Shown here piece by piece: positions 1 to 6,559 of a DNA stretch of 7,770 nucleotides (position 1 is its first letter; each line of letters begins with the position of its first letter). The stretch spans positions 1-7,770 of the forward strand of contig CAZDHR010000344.1 of the NCBI GenBank assembly GCA_964505295.1, given 5' to 3'. This DNA comes from DATKZH01 sp964505295 (lineage in GTDB: Bacteria > Planctomycetota > Planctomycetia > Pirellulales > Thermoguttaceae). Both the position numbers and the translations under genes were made by a program. The notes under the pieces were generated by a model. It saw only the letters and a list, made by a program, of their open reading frames with translations, was not told the DNA's origin and made no database searches.

Positions 1-145
1 ATCTCGCTCTCTTCCCAATCGTCTACACGTCCTGCAAAATGGACAGATACCATCCATGCTGTGGGCGACGGTATTGGCTGGCCGAACATTCGTCGCTTGG
101 ACACGGGGGGCGAAGACGGAGGTAGGATTCCGTGCCGGGCTGGTA

Positions 146-3100
146 CTACCTGCTCTGATAACAGAGGATCGAGCCGTTTGCGGTTACCATGTACAGGCTT
201 CCTTCAGCGGCAATCAGGCCGTCGAACGCCGGCACGTATTCCAGCTTGTGTTCGGCCAGCTTCTTGCCGTCCTTCTTGGAGAAGACCTGCATGAAGCCGC
301 CGTGCTCGCCTCTCAACCACGCGGCTTGCTCCTCCATTTTCTCCTGGAAGATCTTCTCGTTCGAGCGGCCCCACATCTTCTTTTCGTCGACCACGTCGCG
401 CGGGCCGGCGATGAAAAGCCGGTCGTTGGCAAGAACCATGGCCTTGGCCATGATCTCGGGTTCCTCGTGGATCCAGTGGTAGCTCAGGGCGCTCAGCTTT
501 TCCTTGGGCTGCTGGGCGAGTTGTTTCCAGTTGACCGTGTGGGCCGCCAGCGGGTTCTCGGCGGAGTACCGGCCCTCGATCCACGTGCCTTCCAGCTTGG
601 GAATGCCGACTTTGCGGGCCGGCTCCTTGTCGGCGCTGTAGAGCCGGTATTCGCTGACCGACGTGTTGCACATCAGTTCCGGATCCCTGGCGTACCCGTA
701 GGCGTTGTTCTCATCGAGACACAGGATCCGGCCGCAAGGTACTCGCTTGGGTGGCAGTTGGAATTCGGCCCAGCCTTCGCCGGCCGCCCGGCCGTAGATC
801 CAATAGGTTCGCTGGTGCCAGCCATCGTCCAGAAACGAGATCGGCGAGAAGAGGTGAACCTCCTCGTCGTACTGAGTGTCGGGACGCTGTGGCCTGATGC
901 GCACCCGTTTTCCATCCAGGGCGAACGTCTGAGACTTCATATAGACGTACCGGCCGTCGCTGGAGAGGATGTCGGGCATGGCCACGGGCATGTGTTTGCC
1001 CATCAGGAGGTCCTCTAGCTGTTTGTCGCTACCCGGCACGTGGCGATCCATCACGTTCTCGGAAAGGAGTTCGCCGGTCTCGGGTTTCAGGATCACCATC
1101 CGCAGTCCGCCGTCGAGGAACATGGAACGGCCTGCCACGCAGTAGAGTCTGCCGTCCTGGATCAGTACGCTGCCCGCAAGAGGCCAGACCGACTCCACCT
1201 GGCCATAGGCCACGAGCTTGCGGTCGCTGGGAGCTGCCTGGAACTTCCAGGCGAGTTTTCCGTCCGACGCGTCGAGCGCGTAGACGCAGCCGTCCGCGGA
1301 TCCGAAGAGGGCAAGCCCCCGGTAGAGAGTCGGGGGGGAATTGACCCGCCCGCCCGCGTTGAAGTGCCACAGTTCCCGGCCCGAAGCGGCGTCCAAGGCG
1401 TAGACGGCGTGCGCATCGACCGCGCTGAGGAAGAGCTTTCCGCCGGCGACGACGGGCTGACTGAGCTTGGTACCGAAGTCCTTTTTCCATGCCCGGGCGA
1501 CGTCGGCCGGGACGTCCGTCCTGGCGTAACCGCCGCGGGTATTGTCGTGACGGAAGGCCGGCCAGGCCGCCGCCGGGTATTCGGCCTGCTCGTCCCACGT
1601 GCCGTAGGCCGGCCCCTTGACCAGTCGCTCGGAGGCAGGCGGAGCCTCGGCCGGCTGTGATTGGGGCGCGACGGCGTTGAATCCGTTGAGCTTCGATTGG
1701 TAGTAACACGCACAGGCGCTGGGGGGCGCGTAAATCATGCCGTTGGCGGGCATCATCCCATAGGTGCAGCCGCCGCGGACCCAGTTGTTGATGGACCACG
1801 CGTCCTTTTCCATGTCGTAGACCGTGGTTCCCATGATCGGCGGCAGTTGGAACCGGACCGTGGCCCGTCCCGGGTAGCACCGCTGGTGAATGTAGAAAGA
1901 ATCGATCGGATTCCTGAATTCATCGAGCTTCTCGCCGCTTTCGAGGCTGTAGGTCGTGAAGACCCCGAAGTTGCCGCGCCCCAGCACCCATATCTTGTCG
2001 CCGATCACGTAGAAATCCTCGAGGCTGAAGTGTCCGGAGCGCGGCTTACCCTTGACCGACCAGAGGATCCTACCCGTCTCGGCCGACATCGCTACGATAT
2101 GTCCCATCGGCGAGAGCAAGACTCGGTCTTCGCAAATGACCATCCTCGGGCCGGCATACCCCGTGCGGATCGGCTTCGTATCCGGGACGTCGGCCTGCCA
2201 GAGTTCCTTGCCGCTTTGTCGGTCGAGAGCCACGACGGCGCTGCCGTCGTAGAAGCAGACCATCCTGGCGTCGGCGGTGAGTGTCATCGGGGCGACGGGC
2301 ATCTCCCGCTGCCAGAGGAGTTTTCCGTCTTCGGCCCGCATCGCCTTGACCACGCGGGTGCCCCGGTCGCGATCCCACTGCCATAGGATGCTGGCGCGGT
2401 CCCGCTCTTTCCAGCAGTCGGGGTGCTGCTGGTTGTAGTCGCACGGTTCCCGGTCGGTATCGACGGCGGCGAAGACGACGCCCTCGGAGACGATCAATTC
2501 AAATGTCGAGGCCGTGTCCTCATATTCGCAAACGACCTTTCCGGTAGCCGCGTCCAAACCCAAGAGGTCTTGCCCGATACCCGGGGCGACGTAGACTCTG
2601 TCTTCCACGGCCACCAGCCTCCGTGGCATCCAGCCGGGTCCGCTCTTCAGCGGAAAGAGGGCGTTGAACCAGTCGTGCAGGGGTCGTTTCCAGAGGACGG
2701 TGCCGTTGAAGGCGTCCCGGGCGGTCAGGACCATTTTGGACGGCAGTTGGATCGATTCCACCGGTCCCTCGTCCATCACGTAGAAGACCCGGCCGGCGGC
2801 CGAGACCATGGCTTGCATGCTGGCCGTGTGTTCGTGGCTCCTGGCCCAGAAAGGTCCGCCCGTCCAGCGGAGACCCCTTGGATGTCCGGCGAGCCTATCG
2901 CTGGAGACCGACGTGCCCCGCGAGTCGTGCAGGTAATGGGTCCAATCGTCGATTCCTTCCGGCCAGGGCTTGACCGTTTTGGTCCACGTCCCGTTTCGCT
3001 TGACGTACGCCGCGCCACCGGGGCACAGCACTCGCATGACCTCCGACTTGGCGACCTTTCCAAGATCCTCGGCGACGATCAGATTCACCAGGTTGTCGAC

Positions 3101-3397
3101 GTAGGGCAACCGTTGGCCGTCGAACAGATCGGCCGACACCTTCCCGCCAAGCCCGATCGACAGGATGTGCGCCCGCGCTTTCTCAACGTTCGTCGGATCG
3201 GTATCGAGGCCCTGGACGACGAAAGCGTCGCCCGCCCGCAGCGCCGTGGTCAGCTTCCCACTGCCGCAGCCGAGTTGAACGATCAGCCCGCCCTCCATGC
3301 CGGAAGCCTCCAGAATGTCTTTCGCCGACGGCTCGGCCCTTGCCGATGAGCATGCCAGCAACGCAAGAAAGACCGGGCCCAAGACTGCTACTCTCAT
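146..3397 (-). CDS. Exported methyltransferase-like / PQQ-like beta-propeller fusion protein
   Basis: The product is 1083 residues. Residues 1-21 look like a Sec signal peptide with a possible cut at ARA|EP; LLAC at 13-16 also makes a lipoprotein site conceivable. Residues about 26-140 resemble a class I SAM-dependent methyltransferase: glycine loop QLGCGSGKL (41-49), acidic LDTD (64-67), an LPYVDNLVNLIVAED stretch (97-111) and EVMRVLCPGGAAYV (119-132). Propeller repeats follow in two blocks, about 180-560 and 605-1083, joined by a Pro/Ala/Ser-rich linker near 575-595. Blade signatures include LDRQSGKELWQ (391-401), YALDAASGRELWHF (666-679) and VYALDASDGKLAWKF (705-719). From memory, the WPEGIDDWTHYLHD segment (145-158) and the VESVWPLAGSVL segment (734-745) match a recurrent planctomycete family. 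Substrate and reaction are unknown. I see no CxxCH heme site, so a quinoprotein dehydrogenase role is not supported. The start at 3397 is preferred over the longer frame from 3499 because it has a strong Shine-Dalgarno site and begins at the signal peptide. Confidence 0.88.
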   Translation of the reverse strand: MRVAVLGPVFLALLACSSARAEPSAKDILEASGMEGGLIVQLGCGSGKLTTALRAGDAFVVQGLDTDPTNVEKARAHILSIGLGGKVSADLFDGQRLPYVDNLVNLIVAEDLGKVAKSEVMRVLCPGGAAYVKRNGTWTKTVKPWPEGIDDWTHYLHDSRGTSVSSDRLAGHPRGLRWTGGPFWARSHEHTASMQAMVSAAGRVFYVMDEGPVESIQLPSKMVLTARDAFNGTVLWKRPLHDWFNALFPLKSGPGWMPRRLVAVEDRVYVAPGIGQDLLGLDAATGKVVCEYEDTASTFELIVSEGVVFAAVDTDREPCDYNQQHPDCWKERDRASILWQWDRDRGTRVVKAMRAEDGKLLWQREMPVAPMTLTADARMVCFYDGSAVVALDRQSGKELWQADVPDTKPIRTGYAGPRMVICEDRVLLSPMGHIVAMSAETGRILWSVKGKPRSGHFSLEDFYVIGDKIWVLGRGNFGVFTTYSLESGEKLDEFRNPIDSFYIHQRCYPGRATVRFQLPPIMGTTVYDMEKDAWSINNWVRGGCTYGMMPANGMIYAPPSACACYYQSKLNGFNAVAPQSQPAEAPPASERLVKGPAYGTWDEQAEYPAAAWPAFRHDNTRGGYARTDVPADVARAWKKDFGTKLSQPVVAGGKLFLSAVDAHAVYALDAASGRELWHFNAGGRVNSPPTLYRGLALFGSADGCVYALDASDGKLAWKFQAAPSDRKLVAYGQVESVWPLAGSVLIQDGRLYCVAGRSMFLDGGLRMVILKPETGELLSENVMDRHVPGSDKQLEDLLMGKHMPVAMPDILSSDGRYVYMKSQTFALDGKRVRIRPQRPDTQYDEEVHLFSPISFLDDGWHQRTYWIYGRAAGEGWAEFQLPPKRVPCGRILCLDENNAYGYARDPELMCNTSVSEYRLYSADKEPARKVGIPKLEGTWIEGRYSAENPLAAHTVNWKQLAQQPKEKLSALSYHWIHEEPEIMAKAMVLANDRLFIAGPRDVVDEKKMWGRSNEKIFQEKMEEQAAWLRGEHGGFMQVFSKKDGKKLAEHKLEYVPAFDGLIAAEGSLYMVTANGSILCYQSR

Positions 3398-3402
3398 TGC
3401 CG

Positions 3403-3409
3403 TCTCCTT
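3403..3409 (-). promoter_or_regulatory. Shine-Dalgarno site of the fusion gene
   Basis: On the minus strand AAGGAGA lies with its AAGGAG core 6-7 nt before the ATG at 3397. It fixes the start well inside the longer open frame that begins at 3499. Confidence 0.7.
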
Positions 3410-3442
3410 GATTCGTGATGAATGTCTCGGCTCCAACTCGAT

Positions 3443-3451
3443 ATTGTAGCA
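3443..3451 (-). promoter_or_regulatory. Candidate extended -10 promoter of the fusion gene
   Basis: The minus strand reads TGCTACAAT, an extended -10 form (TGn followed by TACAAT, one mismatch to TATAAT). It lies about 45 nt upstream of the start codon. I see no good -35 hexamer at 16-18 nt spacing, which fits an extended -10 promoter but also fits chance. The assignment assumes a housekeeping sigma factor of the usual type. Confidence 0.35.
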
Positions 3452-3755
3452 GTTCGACTCTCCCCAGTCCCAGGTGGCGGACAAGCGTGCCCGATTCACG
3501 CGGATCGGCTTCCCTATTGGCGATGATCATCGGTAACGACTCCTCAGGATCTCGTGCCGTGGTCGAGCGACGTCTCGTCTGCTCAGGCGTTTCATCGGAA
3601 TTCCGAGAAAAACGACGGTGAGTGAAACGGTCCTGCCCCCCATTCGGTGGGTGACTGTTGGAGAACCGGTTTCGGGCAATCCGGGACACGTTTTCCGGGA
3701 TGGCGATGGTGTGCCATCTACCCGTGGCGTGGGACTCTCCAGACGGAACCGGCCA

Positions 3756-3781
3756 AATTCGGGCCGGGAAAGCCCCGAATT
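3756..3781. repeat. Perfect 8-bp stem-loop in the long intergenic region
   Basis: AATTCGGG at 3756-3763 pairs exactly with CCCGAATT at 3774-3781 around a 10-nt loop. There is no T-run on either side, so an intrinsic terminator is unlikely. It is one of several stems packed between 3697 and 3936. Confidence 0.5.
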
Positions 3782-3907
3782 CAAGGATGAACGGCACGCG
3801 TGAGGCCCTCCCGTGCAAATACTCCCTGGACGCGGAGCGCGTCATTAGACGAATGACTTTCGAGACCGTCATGGGTGTCGCCGAGGCAGCCCATCCTCCC
3901 ATACTGC

Positions 3908-3936
3908 TCAGCATCATGGGGAGTTCGCGATGCTGA
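3908..3936. repeat. Perfect 8-bp stem-loop in the long intergenic region
   Basis: TCAGCATC at 3908-3915 pairs exactly with GATGCTGA at 3929-3936 around a 13-nt loop. No T-run follows on either strand. Confidence 0.5.
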
Positions 3937-4295
3937 CGTGCCAGTTTCTCTTCGGTAACGCACCCGTGCCGGCATTCCATCGACATCCGGCCCTCGGAGG
4001 ATTAGTATTCTACAGGACCAACGGGGACTGTCTTTCGGAGGAAGGAGGAGCAAGATCGCAACATGCACTTAGGGCATCAGCTTTGCCGTGAGGCAAAAGC
4101 CGGTGGGGACCCTAGCAGACGTGTTAGAAGGCCGAGTTTGCTGAATCCGCCGAGACGATCTCGGTCGAGCCCGAAATGGCATGGAGAAGACTACATGGTC
4201 TGAGTCCTGCTGACCATATTGCTCTGAACGGGCCAAATACGGCGGATAGCATTCTGGTCGGGAAAACACTCATGACCATTTGAGGAACTCAATAT

Positions 4296-4300
4296 GGAGG
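4296..4300 (+). promoter_or_regulatory. Shine-Dalgarno site of the GYD-domain gene
   Basis: GGAGG sits 6 nt before the ATG at 4307. It selects this start over an in-frame TTG at 4280, which would add nine residues not typical of the family and would place the GGAGG inside the coding sequence. Confidence 0.75.
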
Positions 4301-4306
4301 TTTGAC

Positions 4307-4627
4307 ATGGCGAAATACCTTATCAAAGGCTCGTATAGCGTCGAAGGAACCAAGGGCCTTTTGAAGAAAGGCGGATCAAGTCGAAGGATAGCTCTCGAGC
4401 AGATGGCCCAAGGATTGGGCGGGAAGTTGGAAGCGTTCTACTTTACCTTCGGTGAGGCCGACGCCATTGCGATTGTCGACGCACCAGACGCCACGACGGC
4501 TGCGGCGATAAGTTTAGCCATTAACTCGACGGGGGCCGTTCAGGTTTCAACGATACCCCTCATCAGCGCAGAAGAAATTGACGCGGCTTGCAAGAAGTCT
4601 GTTGACTACCGTCCCCCAGGCGCGTAG
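4307..4627 (+). CDS. GYD domain-containing protein
   Basis: This is a 106-residue protein close to the usual length of the GYD family, small ferredoxin-like alpha/beta proteins whose biochemical role is not established. Family-like features are the N-terminal strand KYLIKGSYSVEG (3-14), a helix with EQMAQGLGGKLEAFYFTFGE (31-50), the strand AIAIVDAPDATTAAAISLA (53-71) and a C-terminal STIPLISAEEID segment (81-92). The motif that names the family is changed to GEAD at 49-52. There is no signal peptide or membrane segment, so it should be cytoplasmic. It stands alone, divergent from the fusion gene by about 900 bases and convergent with the next propeller gene. An 8-bp inverted repeat (4214-4221 with 4290-4297) touches its ribosome binding site. 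Family membership is fairly secure; the function is unknown. Confidence 0.85.
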   Translation: MAKYLIKGSYSVEGTKGLLKKGGSSRRIALEQMAQGLGGKLEAFYFTFGEADAIAIVDAPDATTAAAISLAINSTGAVQVSTIPLISAEEIDAACKKSVDYRPPGA

Positions 4628-4680
4628 CCTCGCTCTGGGATGCGAAACTCATTCGGAACAGCCATAGCTTTCCTAAGGGT

Positions 4681-4710
4681 GTCTGTCGACGCCGGCTTCC
4701 GGTGTCAGAC
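4681..4710. terminator. Stem-loop between convergent genes, possible terminator
   Basis: An interrupted stem (GTCT...GAC...CCGG with CCGG...GTC...AGAC) closes over a CTT loop about 50 nt after the GYD stop codon and about 160 nt beyond the stop of the opposing propeller gene. There is no T-run on either strand, so a classical intrinsic terminator is doubtful. Its position between converging genes is the main argument. The rest of 4628-4869 shows no gene I can support. Confidence 0.25.
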
Positions 4711-4869
4711 GCCTTCCCCGCAAACTGTCCTGAAAAGCGACCGTTAAGCGACGCAAAAGCGGGGACGCCTGCGTCGGCGGACCCTTGGGAATAGCCTGCC
4801 GCCGAGCCATCGAGAATACCCGGCTTGTCAAGACCGGCATCAGCCAGGGGGTAGGCAGTCCACGGTCGA

Positions 4870-6126
4870 TTACTCTGCTCGCACATCGTACGCATACAGT
4901 TGATCGGCGTGCCGAACGTAAAGCCGGCCGCCGCAGACCACCGGGTGGGCCCAGGTGGGACCCTCGCCGCCTTCGGGGATCTTGAACTGGCTGATCACCT
5001 GGTGGCCGGCCGGAGTGGGCTTGACCAGGCCCATCTTGCGGTGTTCGCTCAAGGTGTAGAGCATCCCATCAGCGCAGGCGAGTGAACCCTGGCCCACGCC
5101 CCGCTCGGCATACATCATCCGGCCGGTTTTCCAGTCGAGGCAAACCCACTTGGCGTTGTTGCCGAGGTGGGAAGCGCCGTACACGTAGCCGTTCAGTAGG
5201 ATCACGCCGCCGTGGCGGTTGTCGAGGTCCTCGGTCCGCCAAACCGGCTCGATCGTGGCCTTCCGGCCGTCTACGTCGATCTCCAGCAGCACGGAACCCT
5301 TCCCGTATCCACCGGTGACGAAGACGCGGCCGTCGTCGTAGATCGGCGTGACGCAGTTTGCCACGTAACGTTCGGTGTAGTGCTCGAACCGCCAGAGCAG
5401 ATCGCCGGTGTCGGCGTTCACCGCGATAAGGCATTTCTGGGACATGGTGATGATCATCCGAAGTCCCTGGTACTCGGCTACGATCGGCGAAACGTAGCTG
5501 GCCGGCTCGCCCACGCCGGGTGACTTCCAGACGGCCTGGCCGGTGGTTTTGTCCACGGCGGCCACGGCCGTCTTGCCGCCGGGAGAGCAAATCAAATGGT
5601 CGCCGTCGACGAGTAGTGATTCGGCCCGGCCGTAGCCGCCCTTTTGGCCGCCGAATTCGGCTGCCAGGTTCAGGCCCCAGATTTTCTTGCCTGTTTCCGC
5701 ATCGAGGCAGACGACTTCGTCGTGGGCGTTTTCGTGATAAAGCCGGTTGCCGTCGACGGTGGGCGTTCCCTGGGCGCCGCGAGTCCAAGAGCTGCCGTTC
5801 TTGGACTGCCATTGGATCTGGCCGTTCCTATCGAGGGCCGTGATCACGTTGTGGTCGCCAATGTCGCCGGCGGTGTAGATGAAACCATTGGCGATGGTGA
5901 CGCCGGCATAGCCTTTGCCAAGCGGTTGGGCCGTCCAGAGGAGCCGGGGACCTTGCTCGGGCCATTCGGTCAGCAGCCCGGTATCGGCGGAGATGTTGTC
6001 TCCCTTCGGCCCGTGGAATCGAGGCCAGCAGGGAGCATCGGTTGCCAACAGAGGGCTATTAGCGCAAAGGCCGACAAGAACGGGGACCGATGTCAGCAAC
6101 TTGGCCAACCTTCGTGGAGGAGACAC
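4870..6126 (-). CDS. Exported PQQ-like beta-propeller repeat protein
   Basis: The product is 418 residues, the normal size for a single seven- or eight-bladed PQQ-like propeller of the kind abundant in planctomycetes and often mislabelled BamB or polyvinylalcohol dehydrogenase. Residues 1-28 form a signal peptide (PPRRLAKL, then a hydrophobic core, cut near LLA|TD). The mature start WPRFHGPKGDN (34-44) followed by TGLLTEWPEQGPRLLW (49-64) is characteristic of the group. Blades are marked by VVCLDAETGKKIW (138-150), VAAVDKTTGQAVW (188-200), LIAVNADTGDLLW (233-245) and WVCLDWKTGRMMY (327-339), and the chain closes with LYAYDV (410-415). No heme motif or catalytic domain is visible, so binding or scaffolding outside the membrane is as likely as enzymatic activity. 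The start is GTG with AAGGA 9 nt upstream; I see no better start nearby. The upstream region is occupied by a MITE-like insertion ending about 55 nt away. Confidence 0.88.
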   Translation of the reverse strand: MSPPRRLAKLLTSVPVLVGLCANSPLLATDAPCWPRFHGPKGDNISADTGLLTEWPEQGPRLLWTAQPLGKGYAGVTIANGFIYTAGDIGDHNVITALDRNGQIQWQSKNGSSWTRGAQGTPTVDGNRLYHENAHDEVVCLDAETGKKIWGLNLAAEFGGQKGGYGRAESLLVDGDHLICSPGGKTAVAAVDKTTGQAVWKSPGVGEPASYVSPIVAEYQGLRMIITMSQKCLIAVNADTGDLLWRFEHYTERYVANCVTPIYDDGRVFVTGGYGKGSVLLEIDVDGRKATIEPVWRTEDLDNRHGGVILLNGYVYGASHLGNNAKWVCLDWKTGRMMYAERGVGQGSLACADGMLYTLSEHRKMGLVKPTPAGHQVISQFKIPEGGEGPTWAHPVVCGGRLYVRHADQLYAYDVRAE

Positions 6127-6135
6127 GGCCGTTGT

Positions 6136-6140
6136 TCCTT
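6136..6140 (-). promoter_or_regulatory. Shine-Dalgarno site of the second propeller gene
   Basis: The minus strand reads AAGGA 9 nt before a GTG at 6126. It supports the use of a GTG start that also begins directly at the signal peptide. Confidence 0.55.
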
Positions 6141-6176
6141 GATCGTAAACGTTCTATCTGCTGAGTCCGGAACCCA

Positions 6177-6405
6177 TCATACTGACTTTCCGCACTTCTC
6201 GGCCAAATTTATTCCGATTTTCTCTACCACATCCTGTGCAAGCACGCACATGCTAGCACAAGATAACCGATTCCCCAAAAAAGCTGCGTTGAATTAAAGG
6301 CCATGTGAAACCCCCTAGCGATAGCATTGCTAGCACACTATATTGAAAGCTCTCCCCTGCTAGCTTCAATATATTGTGGCTGAGAAGTGCGGAAAGTCGG
6401 TTCAT
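6177..6405. mobile_element. MITE-like element with terminal inverted repeats and TCAT target duplication
   Basis: The element is 221 bp (6181-6401). Its left end 6181-6204 and right end 6378-6401 are inverted repeats matching at 22 of 24 positions, including the perfect 17-bp core GACTTTCCGCACTTCTC (6184-6200 with 6382-6398). TCAT flanks both ends directly (6177-6180 and 6402-6405), as expected of a 4-bp target-site duplication. The inside carries no reading frame that could be a transposase and is visibly richer in A and T than the adjoining genes. Ends, duplication and lack of coding capacity together indicate a non-autonomous transposon that would need a transposase encoded elsewhere. The family of that transposase cannot be assigned here. 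It sits between two divergent genes, where it can move or replace promoters. Confidence 0.72.
6334..6378. repeat. Long imperfect hairpin inside the MITE-like element
   Basis: The left arm 6334-6351 and right arm 6362-6378 pair over 16 bp with one mismatch and one bulged A, around a 10-nt loop. The right arm runs directly into the right terminal inverted repeat, so the hairpin is a subterminal feature of the element on one side only. Confidence 0.6.
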
Positions 6406-6559
6406 TGGCTATGCAAGGCTCAATAAACGGCGTGCAAAAGAGGATTGCGAACCAGGGGTTCGACGGCACGAGTCAATAGCCGCGCCCGTCAACCCAATCG
6501 TTCCACCAAGAAGCCGTTTCTTCTACTCATACCTTTCGTGACTCGCCTCAGAAGCTGTT

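Larger units (their letters stand above)
3398..4306. other. Long intergenic region with dense stem-loops, no convincing gene
   Basis: About 900 bases separate the divergent fusion gene and GYD gene. It contains a candidate promoter near 3443, perfect 12-nt palindromes at 3521-3532 and 3595-3606, and stem-loops at 3697-3722, 3756-3781, 3794-3816, 3841-3857, 3908-3936 and 4080-4100. Open frames exist on both strands, for example plus 3658-3936 and minus 3183-3986. None has a ribosome binding site or a protein domain I recognise. The plus and minus frames overlap each other, so they are more likely incidental. A short frame at 4063-4203 has a strong but distant ribosome binding site and is treated as a finding. 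The region could be a non-coding RNA locus, a repeat copy or the remnant of an older insertion. Confidence 0.5.
6127..6559. other. Divergent intergenic region between propeller and hydrolase genes
   Basis: The 433 bases are made up of 54 bases of leader for the propeller gene, the 221-bp MITE-like element with its duplicated TCAT, and about 154 bases before the hydrolase gene. The last part contains a small hairpin, CGAACC-AGG-GGTTCG at 6448-6462, but no promoter hexamers I would defend. No gene is visible. Confidence 0.5.

Noticed and set aside
56..1018. 320-codon plus-strand open frame opposite the fusion gene
   Set aside because: It lies antisense to a long, well-supported coding sequence, has no domain I recognise and no ribosome binding site. 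It is an expected shadow in GC-rich DNA.
146..3397. Quinoprotein alcohol dehydrogenase assignment for the propeller genes
   Set aside because: The blade repeats are PQQ-like, but I see neither a heme-binding CxxCH motif nor dehydrogenase catalytic signatures. The same applies to the gene at 4870-6126.
3183..3986. 267-codon minus-strand frame running from the intergenic region into the fusion gene in another phase
   Set aside because: It overlaps the real gene's start in the wrong frame, has no ribosome binding site or known domain, and overlaps an opposing open frame. The underlying DNA is reported as a structured region instead.
6448..6478. tRNA-like T-arm sequence (AGGGGTTCGAC)
   Set aside because: The bases after the loop do not pair with those before it as a T stem requires, and no acceptor or anticodon arm is present. 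Only a small 6-bp hairpin remains.
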